Both the position numbers and the translations under genes were made by a program. 64,000 nt of DNA from Diacronema lutheri (taxonomy: Eukaryota > Haptophyta > Pavlovophyceae > Pavlovales > Pavlovaceae), in contig JAGTXO010000041.1 in NCBI GenBank assembly GCA_019448385.1, forward strand, positions 186,001 through 250,000, read 5' to 3'. A model generated the notes under the pieces. It saw nothing but the letters and a program-made list of their open reading frames with translations. It was not told the origin of the DNA and made no database searches. Below are positions 8,290 through 19,192 of the stretch, in pieces; position 1 is the stretch's first letter, and every line of letters starts with the position of its first letter.

Positions 8290-9879
8290 ATGGCGGGATT
8301 CACTCAAAAACGCGCCCTGGACGTGAGGCGCCTGGGCTGGTACGCGCTCGCGTGGCCCGTCGCGCTCGTCGTCTTGCCAATCACAGGCCTGGTGTGGACC
8401 GCTGCCGAGCTCGCGGCGCGCGCGCGCGCGGCTTTTCGCCGCGGTGACGCGGACGAGATGCACGCAAAGGATGCCGTGTGGGAGCCTCTGCCGCCGCCCG
8501 CCAACCAGACGATCATCACGTCCTACCTCGCCGTGGAATCCCTCTCGCTCGCCGAGCTGCGCGCGATGGTGACCGCATGCCTCGTCGCCGCGCTCGACGC
8601 GCATGGCGCGCCGCGCTACCCGCGCTTCACGAGTCGCATTCGGCCACGCGGCGGCGGCCGCTTCGCGTGGGCGCGCGCCGAGCCCGAGTTTGCGATCGAG
8701 GAGCACGTAGTGCTCGCGCCGGCGTGGGTGTGCGACGAGGCCAGCGCGCTGCGCCGCGTCGGCGAGCTCGCGTCGGGCGACGGCCTGCGATACGACCGGC
8801 CGCTCTGGCGCTTCGAGCTCGCGCAGAGCGAGCCGGGTGCGGCGGCTGGCGACGACGGCGCCACGAGCGAGTCGATCGTGCTACTGCAGATCCACCACTC
8901 GCTCGCAGATGGGATCGCGCTCGTGCACATCCTGCTCCAGATGATGGATGCGCCCACGCTCGCACCGCTCGGCGGCCCGCCGGTCGCGCCGCCGGCCACG
9001 CTGCGGCGCGTCGGTGCGCCGGCGCTGCGCGGCTGGTCGCGCGGCCTGCTGCTGCTCGAGGGCCCGCTCGTTGCGCTGCGCGCGCTGCTGCGCGCGCGCG
9101 CGTCGGGCCCGCTCGCCGCCGTTCCCTCCGGCCGCAAGCTCGCCGCGTGCGCGCCGCGCATTCGCCTCGCCGACGTGAAGGCTGTCTGCCGCGCGACGGG
9201 CTGCACCGTCAACGACGTGCTCGTCGCCGCGGTGGCCGCGGCCGTACGCGCGCGCGAGCTCGAGCTGGGAGGCGGCGCGGCGCTGCCCAGACGAATCGTC
9301 GCGGTGATCCCGATCAACACGCGCCCGCCGGGCAGTGCGGTGCTGATGGAGAACGAGCTCGCCGTCGTCTTCGCCGCGCTGCCGTCCACGCGCGGCCGCG
9401 CAGTCCTGCCGGTCCTCCACCGGACCCACCGAGAGCTCGCGGCGATCAAGGCGTCGGTCGAGCCGCACGCGATGGCGGTCGCGACGCGGCTGATCCACCG
9501 GCTCGTCCCCGCGCCGCTCAACCGCTGGCTCGTCGACTTTGGCACGGACCGCGCGTGTCTCATGCTGTGCACGCTGCCAGGGCCGAGCGAGCACCTTGCG
9601 TGGGCGGGCGCGCGTGTGCGCTGCATCCGTTTCTGGTCGCCGACACGCGCGCGCATGTGCGTCGCGGCGTCCGCCTTCTCGTATGGCGAGTTCGTCGAGC
9701 TGAGCGTGATGACCGACGCCGCCGCGGACGCGGAGCCGGGTCAGCTCTGCCGGCTGTTCGCTGACGCCTTTGAACGCTTGCACGAAGAGGCGTGCGGCAG
9801 CGAGGAACGCGACGAGGAGTTGCCCCCCGTCTCTTCTCGAGAGCAGACCGGCGGACCGCGGGCGCGAAGGGAGACATAA
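8290..9879 (+). CDS. Wax ester synthase/diacylglycerol acyltransferase (WSD-like)
   Basis: 529 aa. It belongs to the WS/DGAT family, which esterifies fatty alcohols or diacylglycerol with acyl-CoA. The catalytic HHxxxDG motif is HHSLADG (about 202-208). Other family blocks are present: TVNDVLVAAVAAAVR (about 311-325), IPINTRPPG, and a PGPSE segment near 432 corresponding to the NxPGP block. A hydrophobic N-terminal helix (WYALAWPVALVVLPITGLVW) suggests membrane association, as in plant WSD1. The start is the first ATG. Its stop lies 6 bp from the stop of the large minus-strand gene. Confidence 0.88.
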   Translation: MAGFTQKRALDVRRLGWYALAWPVALVVLPITGLVWTAAELAARARAAFRRGDADEMHAKDAVWEPLPPPANQTIITSYLAVESLSLAELRAMVTACLVAALDAHGAPRYPRFTSRIRPRGGGRFAWARAEPEFAIEEHVVLAPAWVCDEASALRRVGELASGDGLRYDRPLWRFELAQSEPGAAAGDDGATSESIVLLQIHHSLADGIALVHILLQMMDAPTLAPLGGPPVAPPATLRRVGAPALRGWSRGLLLLEGPLVALRALLRARASGPLAAVPSGRKLAACAPRIRLADVKAVCRATGCTVNDVLVAAVAAAVRARELELGGGAALPRRIVAVIPINTRPPGSAVLMENELAVVFAALPSTRGRAVLPVLHRTHRELAAIKASVEPHAMAVATRLIHRLVPAPLNRWLVDFGTDRACLMLCTLPGPSEHLAWAGARVRCIRFWSPTRARMCVAASAFSYGEFVELSVMTDAAADAEPGQLCRLFADAFERLHEEACGSEERDEELPPVSSREQTGGPRARRET

Positions 9880-9885
9880 CAAGGT

Positions 9886-12800
9886 TTATAAGACGCCCGC
9901 CGCGAGGGCGGTCGCTGCAGCAAGCCGGCGGGCGGTCGCGTCGGCCTCGAGGTCGTGCCGCCTCCTGGCCATCTCGGCGTTGCGCGCGCTGATCTCCCGC
10001 GCGGACAGGCCCGTGGGCGCAGGCGGGCCCGGCGCCGCGGAGTGCGTGCGGTGCGCGCTGCTCCTGTGCCGCTTGCCCTTGCCCTTGCCCTTGCCCTTGC
10101 CCTTGGCCACTTTGGACGGCGCCTTGCCGCGCCGTGCGGAGAGCGGCGGTGGCTGCAGCTCGGTAAGGGCGGAGAGCGCAGCGCGCCGGCGATCGTCGAC
10201 CGCACCCGGCCCCTCGTGCGCCGACGACGGGCTGCCGGAGCCCGCGCCCGGGCTGGAGCGCGCGTCCCCACAGCGCGTGCCACCCGCGCCGCCTGACGCG
10301 CCTCTGCGTCCACTCGCGCCGCTTGGCGTCGGCGGCGCGCGCGTGCCATCGCTTCGCTCAATTGTGCCATCGTCATGCTCCCACTGCTCCCACTCGAGCG
10401 CGTCGAACGATTCTGCCGACTCATGGCCAGCCGTGGGCGTGGCGAGCCTCAGCCGCGCGTTCACGGCAGCGTCCGCCGCGCCGCGCGCCCCGGTTCGCTG
10501 CATCACCCTGCTTGCGTCGCGCGCGGGCGCGAGCGGCTCGTGCGCATCGAGGAGCGCGAGCGCGCCGCGGAACTCGGCCTCCATCTGCGCGGCGGCCGCC
10601 TCGAGCTCGGAAAGGCGCGCGTGCAGCCTGCGAGAGTCGGAGGCGAGGTGCTTGTACGGGAGTTGCGCGCCGGCCGCAGCCGCGCCGGAGCGCAGGATGT
10701 CTGCCAGCGCCTCCGCCTCCGCCTCCGCCTCCGCCTCCGCCTCCGCCTCCGCTTTGACGGCTGGCAGCACGTGCGCGCCAGGCAGCGCCGCCGAGGCCAC
10801 CGCCGATGCGGCCGCCGCGCGTCTCGCGCTGCCAGGGACGGGCGCGTCAGCCATTTCGCAGCGCGCGCTCGGCATTGAGCGCGCGCCGCTCGCCGCGGCC
10901 GCGCGCGCGGCCGCCATCGTGGCCATGTCGAGCGCGGAGACAGTGCGCACTTCAACCCACGCGAGCCGCGGGGCACAGCCATGCACGTGCTCTCCGCTTC
11001 TCGCGTCCGCGCCGGCGGTGTGCCCAAATCCACCCCAGCCGTCGGCGAGATGACGCGCATCGCTCGCCTCTTCCTCGCCGTGCGCCGCACCCGCGCCCTC
11101 GTGCTCGGCTTGGAGCTCGACGCCGCGAAGTGCCGAGCCCAGTGGCAAAGCGGAATGCTCGCCGCCTGGCCGCACGACCGCACCCACGGCATCCGACGCG
11201 ATACTCGCGCGTGGTGAGGTGAGCGTAGCTGCGTCGAACGTGGCGCGCTGCGGCGCGGCCGGTCGAGGGCTGTACAGGCGGCCTGAGCCGCTGCCCGCGT
11301 GCACCACCGCGCGCGGCGTCTGTGCCGTCCCCACGTCCATGCCACGCGCAACCGATGCGCCAACCGATGCGCCAACCGATGCGCCCGCCGATGCGCCAAC
11401 CGCCGGCGCGCGCGCGCGAAGGTCGGAGCGCGCGCGCGCGCCTCGGCTCGCGGCCTGGATGCGCGAGGCGGCGCGCTCCTCAGCGAACGGGCGGGCGTCG
11501 GGCATCGCCGCGCCGCTCGATGTGGCGGCGAGCGCGGCGGCGAGAGGGTCGGCCGGTGCTGACTTGTCGCGCGGCCCGTCGGCGGCAGGGCGCGCAGCCG
11601 CGGCAGCAGCGGCGAGGGGGTCGGCGGCTGCCGCACGGTGACCTGCTGCTGCTGCTGCGATAGGGTCGAACGTTGCCGTGCCTTGGCCTGCAGCCGCTGC
11701 GAAAGGGTCGGCGGCTGCCGCACTGTGACCTGCTGCTGCTGCTGCGATAGGGTCGAACGTTGCCGTGCTTTGGCCTGCAGCCGCTGCGAAAGGGTCGGCG
11801 GCTGCCGCACTGTGACCTGCTGCTGCTGCTGCGATAGGGTCAAACGTTGCCGTGCTTTGGCCTGCAGCCGCTGCGAGGGGGTCGGCGGCTGCCGCACTGT
11901 GACCTGCTGCTGCTGCTGCTGCGACGGGGTCGGCGAGTGGCGCCGTGCGCACCGTGCGCGCGGTGACGAATGGCGGGCGCGATGGCGAAGTAGGAAGCGC
12001 GGCTTGTCGGATAGCGCCGCCATTGCCGCCGCCGTCGCCGTCCGGCGGCGCCCACCGGACAGCCGCCGCGCCGGCCGCAACGAGCAACGGCGCGCCCGCG
12101 TGCGCAAAGCGCAGCAGCCGGTGTGGCGCAGCTGCTGCTGCGCGTGGCTCGTCGCGTCGCGCGCTGGCCGTCGCGCGCACGGACGGTGCGAGAAGGCGCG
12201 GCAGCGGCGGTGGCGGCGCGCGCGTCGGCAGGGCGGCGTGCGTGGCTGAGTCCTCGTGCGGCTGCGCGCCAGCGATCGGCCGCGGCGCGAAGGCGAGCCA
12301 GTCAGCCGCGGCGTCGCCACGCCAAAGCCGCGCGCGCGGCGCGGGCAGCGGCGCCGTCGCGGCTGGGAGCGCGTCGCGCGCCATAGCTGGCGGTAGCCAC
12401 GATGGCTGCGTGTTGAGCGTGCCGTGCTGCGCACCACTCGCGACCGCCACGCCCGCACCGCGCGCGCTCGGCGCGGGCGTCGCCGGCTGCGCGTGCGGCC
12501 GCGCCTCGTCTGCGCCGCGCTCACTCGAGACGGCGCACGCGCGCCGCACGCGCCGTGCCAGCAGGCCCGCGTGCAGCGCGTCGTCATCGTGCGGCTTGGC
12601 GACGCCATCGTGCGGCTTGGCGCCATCGTGCGGCTTGGCGACGCCATCGTGCGGCTTGGCGTGCGTGCGCTCCGCGCGCGTGCCGGCTGCGTTCGCACAG
12701 GCAGCCGACGCGTGCCCGGCGGCGGGCGGGGCGGCGTCCGCGTCCTGGGCGGAGTCGGTGGGCTCGCGCGCGCACGAAACGGTGCGTGGTGGCGTGACAG

Positions 12801-14720
12801 CCGTGACGCGCTGCACGGCGGTCTCGGCCGGCCTGGTGTCCCGCACCGCAGCTATCGGTAGCAGCATCGCTGCACCGCATTGAGGCGCGCTGGCCGTCGC
12901 CGCGCTGGCCGTCGCCGCGCTGGCCGTCGCCGCGCTGGCCGTCGCCGCGCTGGCCGTCGCCGCGCTGGCCGTCGCCGCGCTGGCCGTCGCCGCGCTGCGC
13001 TGGCCGTCGCCGCGCTGGCCGTCGCCGCGCTGGCCGTCGCCGCGCTGGCCGTCGCCGCGCTGGCCGTCGCCGCGCTGGCCGTCGCCGCGCTGGCCGTCGC
13101 CGCGCTGGCGTCGACGCAGATCGCCGCCCGAGCCGACGCGGGCGTCGCCGGCCGCTCGCGCGTGCCATCGAATGCGACCGCGGGCGCGAGTACGGCGTCC
13201 AGCCTGAGCCGCGCGCTGTGCACCTCGGTGCCCACCATCACCGCCACGTCGCACTCAACGGGCGCGCCCTCTTCACTGCCCGGATCGGCGCCAGCGGCTG
13301 GCGTCCGGTGCGCCAGCCGAGCCGCGAACGCGAGGGGGGCGAGCGCATTCGCGCCACCAATGGATGCGCCCGTGCGCACGAGCGCAAGCGCCTCGCCGCG
13401 CGCCGAGAGCGCGTGCACCACGCCGTCCGACGTGAGCGCAAGAAGACATGACTCAGCAGCAGCACCCAGTCCCATTTCGACCCACTGCAGCGCGCACGAG
13501 AGGGCGACGGCCAGCGGCGCAGCGTGGCGCACGGGCGCGGCGCGCGCCGGCTGCGCCGTCCACACGACGAGCGCGGGAAGCCCTGCCACCGCCGACGAAC
13601 CTCGAGAGACGGTCGGCCCAGCGTCTGGAGGGGCGGCGGGTGGGGCGGCGACGACGACGAGGAGCGCGAGCAGGGAGCCGCTCGCTGACCACGCGTGGAG
13701 CAGGCGACCGTCCGCGCGCTCGAGCGCGGCTGTACCGGCGCGCGTCGCGGCTGGCGCGTCGCCGCCGACCGCCGAGGCGCGCGCGGCGTCGGCGTCAGGT
13801 GTGACCACCCACGCCTCGTCCGAAATGGCACCGATGGTCGGCGCGCGCGCATGGTCAAAGGCGGCGACGCGCACGTGCACGCGCCCGTCCGCGCCGAGCG
13901 TCGCGCGCGCGAGCCGCACGCGCACGACCGTGGCAGCAGGCGGGGCGCCTGCGCTCGGGGGCCGCACGAAAGCCGCGGCGACGAGCGATACGCGCCCGCC
14001 GCCCGCGCCGCCGTCCAACACATCGCCGTCCGCGTCGGACGTGACGTCGGCGGCGCCAGCGGGCAGCGCGAGCGCCGCCCAGCTGGATGTGGCTGCGCTC
14101 CAAAGTAGCCACGATCCGGCCGCGAGCAGCAGCAGCACGCCGCCGCCATCATCGGCGCAGACCAGCGCGCCCAGCCCGCCAAGAGGAGCCGACGACGCGC
14201 CCGCCGCCACGCCGCCCGATCCGCTCGCCGCGCTCAGGCCGGCGCCGCGCGCGGCGAGGCGCGCGAGCGTGCCGAGCATGCGCAGCCCGATCCCGCCGCG
14301 CTTCTCGCCGCGGCTTGGCTCGCGCTGGAATGCCGGGATGGGCTCGGCGCCGCCCGTCGAGACGCGCGCGTCGGCCGACCCAGCCGTCGCTGCCGGCGAC
14401 GGCTCGGGCACGGGCGGCAGCCGGGTGACGCGCTCGAAGCGGTCCCATAGGATCACAAGACCCGACGCGAGCACAACCGTCACAAAGCGGCCGTTCGGCG
14501 ACGCCGCCGAGCCGAGCAGCTCGGCGGCGGGCAGCTGCGTGAGGAAGGGCGCGAGCGGGTGCGTGATCGCGTCCATGCGCGGGCAGGCGCCGCTCCGGAG
14601 CAGCTCGGCAACGCGCGTTTCATCGAGGAGGAGGAACACCGCCGGGTCCAGCTGCGCCACGGGCGTCGGCGCCGCGTACGCCAGCCGCGCGAACGGCTTT
14701 CTCCGCTTCACGGCGATCAT
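9886..14720 (-). CDS. Large propeller/IQ/coiled-coil protein, frame broken in a minisatellite
   Basis: Two long ORFs (14720 to about 12990, then about 13000 to 9886) belong to one gene of about 1,609 aa if a 5-bp insertion near 12991-13002 is ignored. The N-terminus looks beta-propeller-like (ASPNGRFVTVVLASGLVILW). Next come an Ala/Thr/Ser minisatellite region, four AKPHDG repeats (about 12580-12670), and 29-residue repeats with DPFAAAAGQSTATFDPI. An IQ-like calmodulin-binding segment (RIQAASRGARAR) follows. The C-terminal part has Glu-Ala repeats, a short coiled coil (SELEAAAAQMEAEF), a Gly-Lys run and a conserved-looking tail (SAREISARNAEMARRR). The family is not recognised. A MULE is inserted 17 bp upstream of the start-proximal TSD. 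Its stop faces the WSD stop. Confidence 0.6.
11640..11930 (-). repeat. 87-bp in-frame coding repeats
   Basis: About three and a half tandem copies of an 87-bp unit encode 29 residues containing DPFAAAAGQSTATFDPI and AAAAAGHSAAAA. The period is a multiple of three and the copies are nearly identical, so they arose recently inside the coding sequence. Confidence 0.8.
12886..13110. repeat. 15-bp minisatellite (about 15 copies) with a 5-bp frame-breaking interruption
   Basis: Tandem copies of GCGCTGGCCGTCGCC span the region. Near 12991-13002 one copy reads GCGCTGCGCTGGCC, an extra 5 bp. On the minus strand the Ala-Thr-Ser-Ala-Ala frame before and after the interruption is the same only if those bases are removed. 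This explains why two ORFs meet here. Confidence 0.85.
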
Positions 14721-14746
14721 CCGTCGGCGGCCACCCTGCTGCTGGG

Positions 14747-15164
14747 CGGGCAAATTGTATTGCGGACTCCGGAATTTATAGGTTGCGGCAGAACTCCAGA
14801 GCCGAAGCCAGCGGATTTCCTTCGGGGCCGAACGCCGGCACGAGAGCCGCGCCGGCATCGCGGCTCCTTCGCGGCAGGAGTTCGCCAGCGCGCCCGCTCC
14901 TCGACGTGCGCGTGCAGCCGGACATGCCGCGAGTGCTCCCAGGCGCCGCTCGCACGCCCACGCCCGGCCTCGCGACCTCCCTGATGCTTTGCGACCTCCG
15001 ACGCGCCGCACGCGCGCCGCACGCACGCCGCACGCGCGCGCCGCAGCCTTTTGAACGGCGCGGCGCACCTCGCTCTCGCTCCCGACGGCGACGAGCCGAT
15101 GGGCGCCAGCGAGTCCGCTCCTATGTCGAGCGTGCCGCTCGATGAGCCGCTCGATGCCGACACC
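14747..15164 (+). repeat. MULE left terminal inverted repeat
   Basis: 418 bp, an inverted copy of 18727-19147 with a 3-bp indel near the outer end and a few substitutions. It includes a copy of the transposase start (ATG at 15099), which here runs only 26 codons before a stop. Confidence 0.9.
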
Positions 15165-15205
15165 CCCTCGGCCCCCTGAGCTTTGAACTACTCACCGCTG
15201 CCCCC

Positions 15206-18200
15206 TCAGCCCTTGCGAGTGCTCGCCTTCTGCTTGGGTGCGGCACCTGTGTTAGGCTTACGCTTAGTCTGCGGCCGCCCGGCAGCGCGTCGAGTGAGCT
15301 CCTCGACGTGCGGGATGCCCTCATCGGCGCCAGCCGCGCGGCGCTTGCGCGGATTGGGCGTCTTGACGCCGGTGCGCTCGGCAGTGTGAGCACGGACGGC
15401 GGCGATAAATTTGGTAGTCTCGGTCTCGCTTTGCGCGGTGAGCTTTGCGAAAGTGCGCACGATGCTCATAATGTCCTGCTCGCGCTCCGCCTGTGTGCGC
15501 GGTGCCGCGCTGCTGCTGCCAGCGTCCGGCTCGCGACGGCATCGGAGGTCAATGACACGTTCAACGACCCAATCGTCCTCACGCCGAAGCCAGCCCGAAG
15601 AGAAGTCGTTCTGCGAGAAGTCGTCCACCCGACGGTTGTCGAGTGAAAACTTCAGACGTACGGCGAGCATGTGCCGGCAAGGAACCCTGCGCACCGTCGG
15701 CGCACCGTGCGTTGCCGGGACGGGTGGGGTGGGCGCGCGCTGCGCCGCAATTAGATATCGTACGCTGTATGTGCGCGTTGCGCACGAGGCGCACAGGGTG
15801 AAGCAGCCACAGCGTACCCATACGACGTGTGGAACTGGCACGAGCAGCTCGTCAGGGTCGTAGTGCGGCGCTCGAGCGGGTCCGACAACATGTTGAGGTC
15901 ACACGAGCGAATGTTGGTCCCCTCGGTCATCGGCGGCGCTCCCTGCATCTCTCGCTCGAGGTCACGCGCCAGCGAGACGGCGAGCGTGCCGCTGTCCGCA
16001 AAGCTCTCCAGTCCGAGCGTATCGTGGTCCTCGCCACCCTCAGCCCCCTCCGCTCCTGCCGCGCCCGCCGTGCCCGCCGTGCCCGCCGCGCCCTCGCCCG
16101 CCGCGCCCACCTCGCCCTCGCCCGTCACGCCCTCGCCCGCCGCGCCCGCCGCGGCTGCGGCTTCTGCGGGCACACCGCAGCGACCACCCGCCATGCTGCC
16201 TAAGCCCGAGCTGCCCCCGCCCGCCGAGCTGCCCCCGCCCGCCGAGCTGGCCGGTGCGGGCACGCGCTTAACCGCAAAGACCTCCTCGCCGTTTCGCGTC
16301 TCCAACAGCATGCAGCTGTACTGCTGAGCCTGCGCCGCCTGCGCTTTGACGAGCATGACCGCGTGCGGCGAAATGATGTTGGTCTCGATGAGCGTGCGCA
16401 CGGACGGCATCTCCTGCGCCGCGTGGAAGGCCTGCTTGAGCATCGTCGCCTCTCTGCGCATCTCCGCCTGGACGCCGCTGCACGACTTGTACAGGTCGAG
16501 CGCGTTGATTAGGTCGACGAGCAGCATGTTGTGGACGACATGCCGTTTGACCGCCGCATGCATTGATTCCGAGCGCTGCGCGAGAAGAAGCGGTGGCGCG
16601 CGCGGCGGAGGAGCGGCGCAGCAAAGGACAGGACATACGTTGTGCGCTTTTGCGCAACGCGGCTTTGCGCACGCCGGACAGTCGGGCGGCGCGCGAGATA
16701 CCTGAGTCGAATGCACGCCGAGCGTAGGGATTGACCACGTGTAGCACGCGGCCCAGGTGTCCTTGACGCTGCGAAGGCCGTCGAGCCACTTGAGCGCGGA
16801 CGCGTGCTTGGCGTGCGCGCGCGCGTCGGAGCCCACAGGCTTAAGCGCCGCGACGACGTCGACGATCTTCTGGAAGTCGTGGTCGAAGGTGTGCCTGGCG
16901 CTCTTGTCCGACTGCTTTGCGAGGCGCCACCACGCGTTCAGCGCGGTGCGCCATACGCTCCAGTCAAAGCAGAGGATCGGCCGAATGTGCGCAGTGAAGT
17001 TGAGGCTGAGGTGCCAAACGCACGCGAGGCGGCGGGTAGTCGGCAGCTTGCTCGCGCACGCGCCGATGAGGCCCACATCACCGTCAGTGACGATGACGGC
17101 CGGCGGCATCTTGAAGCACTCGAGAAATTTAGCAAACGCCCACTCGAACGAGGCCTTCGACTCGTACATGAGGATGACGCAGGCGAGGATGATCGTCTCG
17201 CCGTTGTATCCGACTGTGGCAAAGAAGCCGAGCTTCATGCCGTGCCGATTCGTGCCAAACGTGAGGTCAAACATGATCACGTTCCGGTTCTCGTTGCGCG
17301 CGTACGCCTTAAAGCCCCCTTGCTGCGCACAAAGGAAGCAGTTGCAAGGGTGTGCGGAGGAGCATAAACGGGGATCTGTCAGAGGATTGGCAACAATTCA
17401 TAGCGCGCGCGCGCGCGGCAAGCGCACCATCTCAAAAAAGACGTTCTGGAGCCGGCCGTCCGCGTCGATCTCCTCTGACTTGAAGAGACCCTGTGCCAGG
17501 CGCTCATTGAGGAGGCTCATCATGCCGGTGCAGTCGTGCAAGCGCTCCGCGTGCGTGACGGCAAATGTGTTGGCCGTGTCTTGATACGTGAACGTGACGG
17601 TGATGCCCTTCTCCTTGGCCTCGGTCTCGAGGTGCGCGTGGATGGCCGAGACCGTCTTGGCGAGGCGGTGGACGGCGGGCGTCACCGTATCCAGAAGCTG
17701 GTCCGGGATCTTGCGGTTCTTGGTGTATGTGCACTTCTTGTCGGCGTCCGTCAGCGGCGGTGGCGCGTTGACAGGGTGCTTTGGGTTGTGGTCGAGCCTG
17801 CCGTGCTTAATGACCCAGCCGTTGAGGGACTCCTCGAGCATTAGGAACATGTCGCACTTCGTCTCCTCCGTAACCACGACCTTAGGCTTGGACAAGCGCA
17901 CGCCGGAGCTCCGCGACTCGCGCTTCGACGCGTTGTAGCAGCAGTAGACGCCCACGCGCGCGCCCCTCGTTGCAATCGCAGGTTGCGAGCTCGAGAGGTA
18001 GGTGCTGTAGCCCGCCAGCTTGAAGTGAGCGTGCAGGCTGTCGGCCGCGCTCTTGCGATCGAGGAAAGGCCCTTGCGGCACCTCATTCCACGCCGTGTCC
18101 TCGATCGACGTCCACTCGCTGCGCCACCTGCTGGTGTCGTTCGCGATCGCCTGGAGACTGCGGCGAGTGTCTTGAGGCTCGTTAGTCCCCTCGGGTGGCA

Positions 18201-18792
18201 ACTCGGACGGCGACACGCCAACGCCGGCAGCGCGCAAATTCGCATCGGTCGACGCGCGCGGCGCCTCCAAGCCCGAAACCGAAGGCGGGGCCGCTGCCGA
18301 GTTGGATGGCGCGCGGGATGGCGCGTTGATCTGCTCGCCGGCCTCCGCGCAAGCAGGCCGCGTGCCGAAGCTGTCCGGCAGGCGCGACGGTGGTGCGCGC
18401 AGCCTCATACCGTCTTGCTCGTTGCGGCCGCCGACGCGCCCGCCGCCGTCGTCTTCGCCGTCGTCCTCAACGTTCGGCCCGCCCGGCCCGCCGTAGCAGT
18501 CCAAGTCCTCGCCGTAGCTGTCGCGAAATGCGATGGGAGCCACTTCGTCGGTCGAGTCGAAGAGAGCACGAGGCGACCACCCGCTGCGCATCTCGCGATC
18601 GGGAGGAGGCGCTGCCACGTAGAGAAACTCCGGCGGCGTGCGCGGCATCCCTACGCTTGGCGCTACGCTTGGCGGGCTGAGCGGCGAGCCCGGAGGCGTC
18701 GACTTATGCGAGTCGAGGTCTTGACCGGTGTCGGCATCGAGTGGCTCATCGAGCGGCACGCTCGACAAAGGAGCGGACTCGCTGGCGCCCAT
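15206..18792 (-). CDS. MULE/FAR1-type transposase, three exons
   Basis: Exons 18792-17428, 17322-15818 and 15686-15206 give 1,116 aa. Exon 1 is a Pro/Ser-rich leader followed by a FAR1-like DNA-binding region (DRKSAADSLHAHFKLAGY ... CDMFLMLEESLNGWVIKH ... HNPKHP). Exon 2 holds the DDE transposase core (MFDLTFGTNRHGMKLGFF; VIVTDGDVGLIGA; ACVWHL). Joining exons 2 and 3 rebuilds a SWIM zinc finger, CSCQFHTSYGVPCRH, split exactly by the intron. Intron 1 (17323-17427) is GTGCGC...GCGCAG and intron 2 (15687-15817) is GTACGC...GCGCAG. A basic tail suggests a nuclear localisation signal. The start is the first ATG in the right TIR. No disabling mutation was seen. Confidence 0.88.
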
Positions 18793-19147
18793 CGGCTCGT
18801 CGCCGTCGGGAGCGAGAGCGAGGTGCGCCGCGCCGTTCAAAAGGCTGCGGCGCGCGCGTGCGGCGTGCGTGCGGCGCGCGTGCGGCGCGTCGGAGGTCGC
18901 AAAGCATCAGGGAGGTCGCGAGGCCGGGCGTGGGCGTGCGAGCGGCGCCTGGGAGCACTCGCGGCATGTCCGGCTGCACGCGCACGTCGAGGAGCGGGCG
19001 CGCTGGCGAACTCCTGCCGCGAAGGAGCCGCGATGCCGGCGCGGCTCTCGTGCCGGCGTTCGGCCCCGAAGGAAATCCGCTGGCTTCGGCTCTGGAGTTC
19101 TGCCGCAACCTATAAATTCCGGAGTCCGCAATACAATAATTTGCCCG
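18727..19147 (-). repeat. MULE right terminal inverted repeat
   Basis: 421 bp, partner of 14747-15164. The transposase start codon (18792) lies inside it, so its promoter and 5' UTR are within the TIR. Confidence 0.9.
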
Positions 19148-19192
19148 GCTGCTGGGCGGTTTTTTTTCAAAAGACGCGCTAGTCCTCGAGCA

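Larger units (their letters stand above)
14747..19147 (-). mobile_element. Complete autonomous MULE (Mutator-like) DNA transposon
   Basis: The 4.4-kb element begins CGGGCAAATT and ends AATTTGCCCG, with ~420-bp TIRs and a perfect 9-bp target duplication GCTGCTGGG at 14738-14746 and 19148-19156. A 9-bp duplication is typical of MULEs. It encodes an uninterrupted three-exon transposase on the minus strand. Nearly identical TIRs and an exact duplication suggest recent insertion. It sits between two divergent start codons (14720 and 19193). Without it the gap would be about 62 bp, like other divergent gaps in this window. Confidence 0.92.

Noticed and set aside
12886-13110. Arg-Gly-Asp (QRGDG) and RRRPA repeat peptides
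   Set aside because: These are alternative frames of the 15-bp minisatellite; the frame continuous with both gene halves encodes Ala/Thr/Ser.
12852-15068. 738-residue minus-strand ORF starting in the MULE left TIR
   Set aside because: Its first ~116 codons are transposon TIR sequence. The real gene starts at the ATG at 14720, outside the element.
14783-15145. Plus-strand ORF in the left TIR identical to a minus-strand ORF at 18746-19108
   Set aside because: Identical only because the TIRs are inverted copies; it has no protein-like features.
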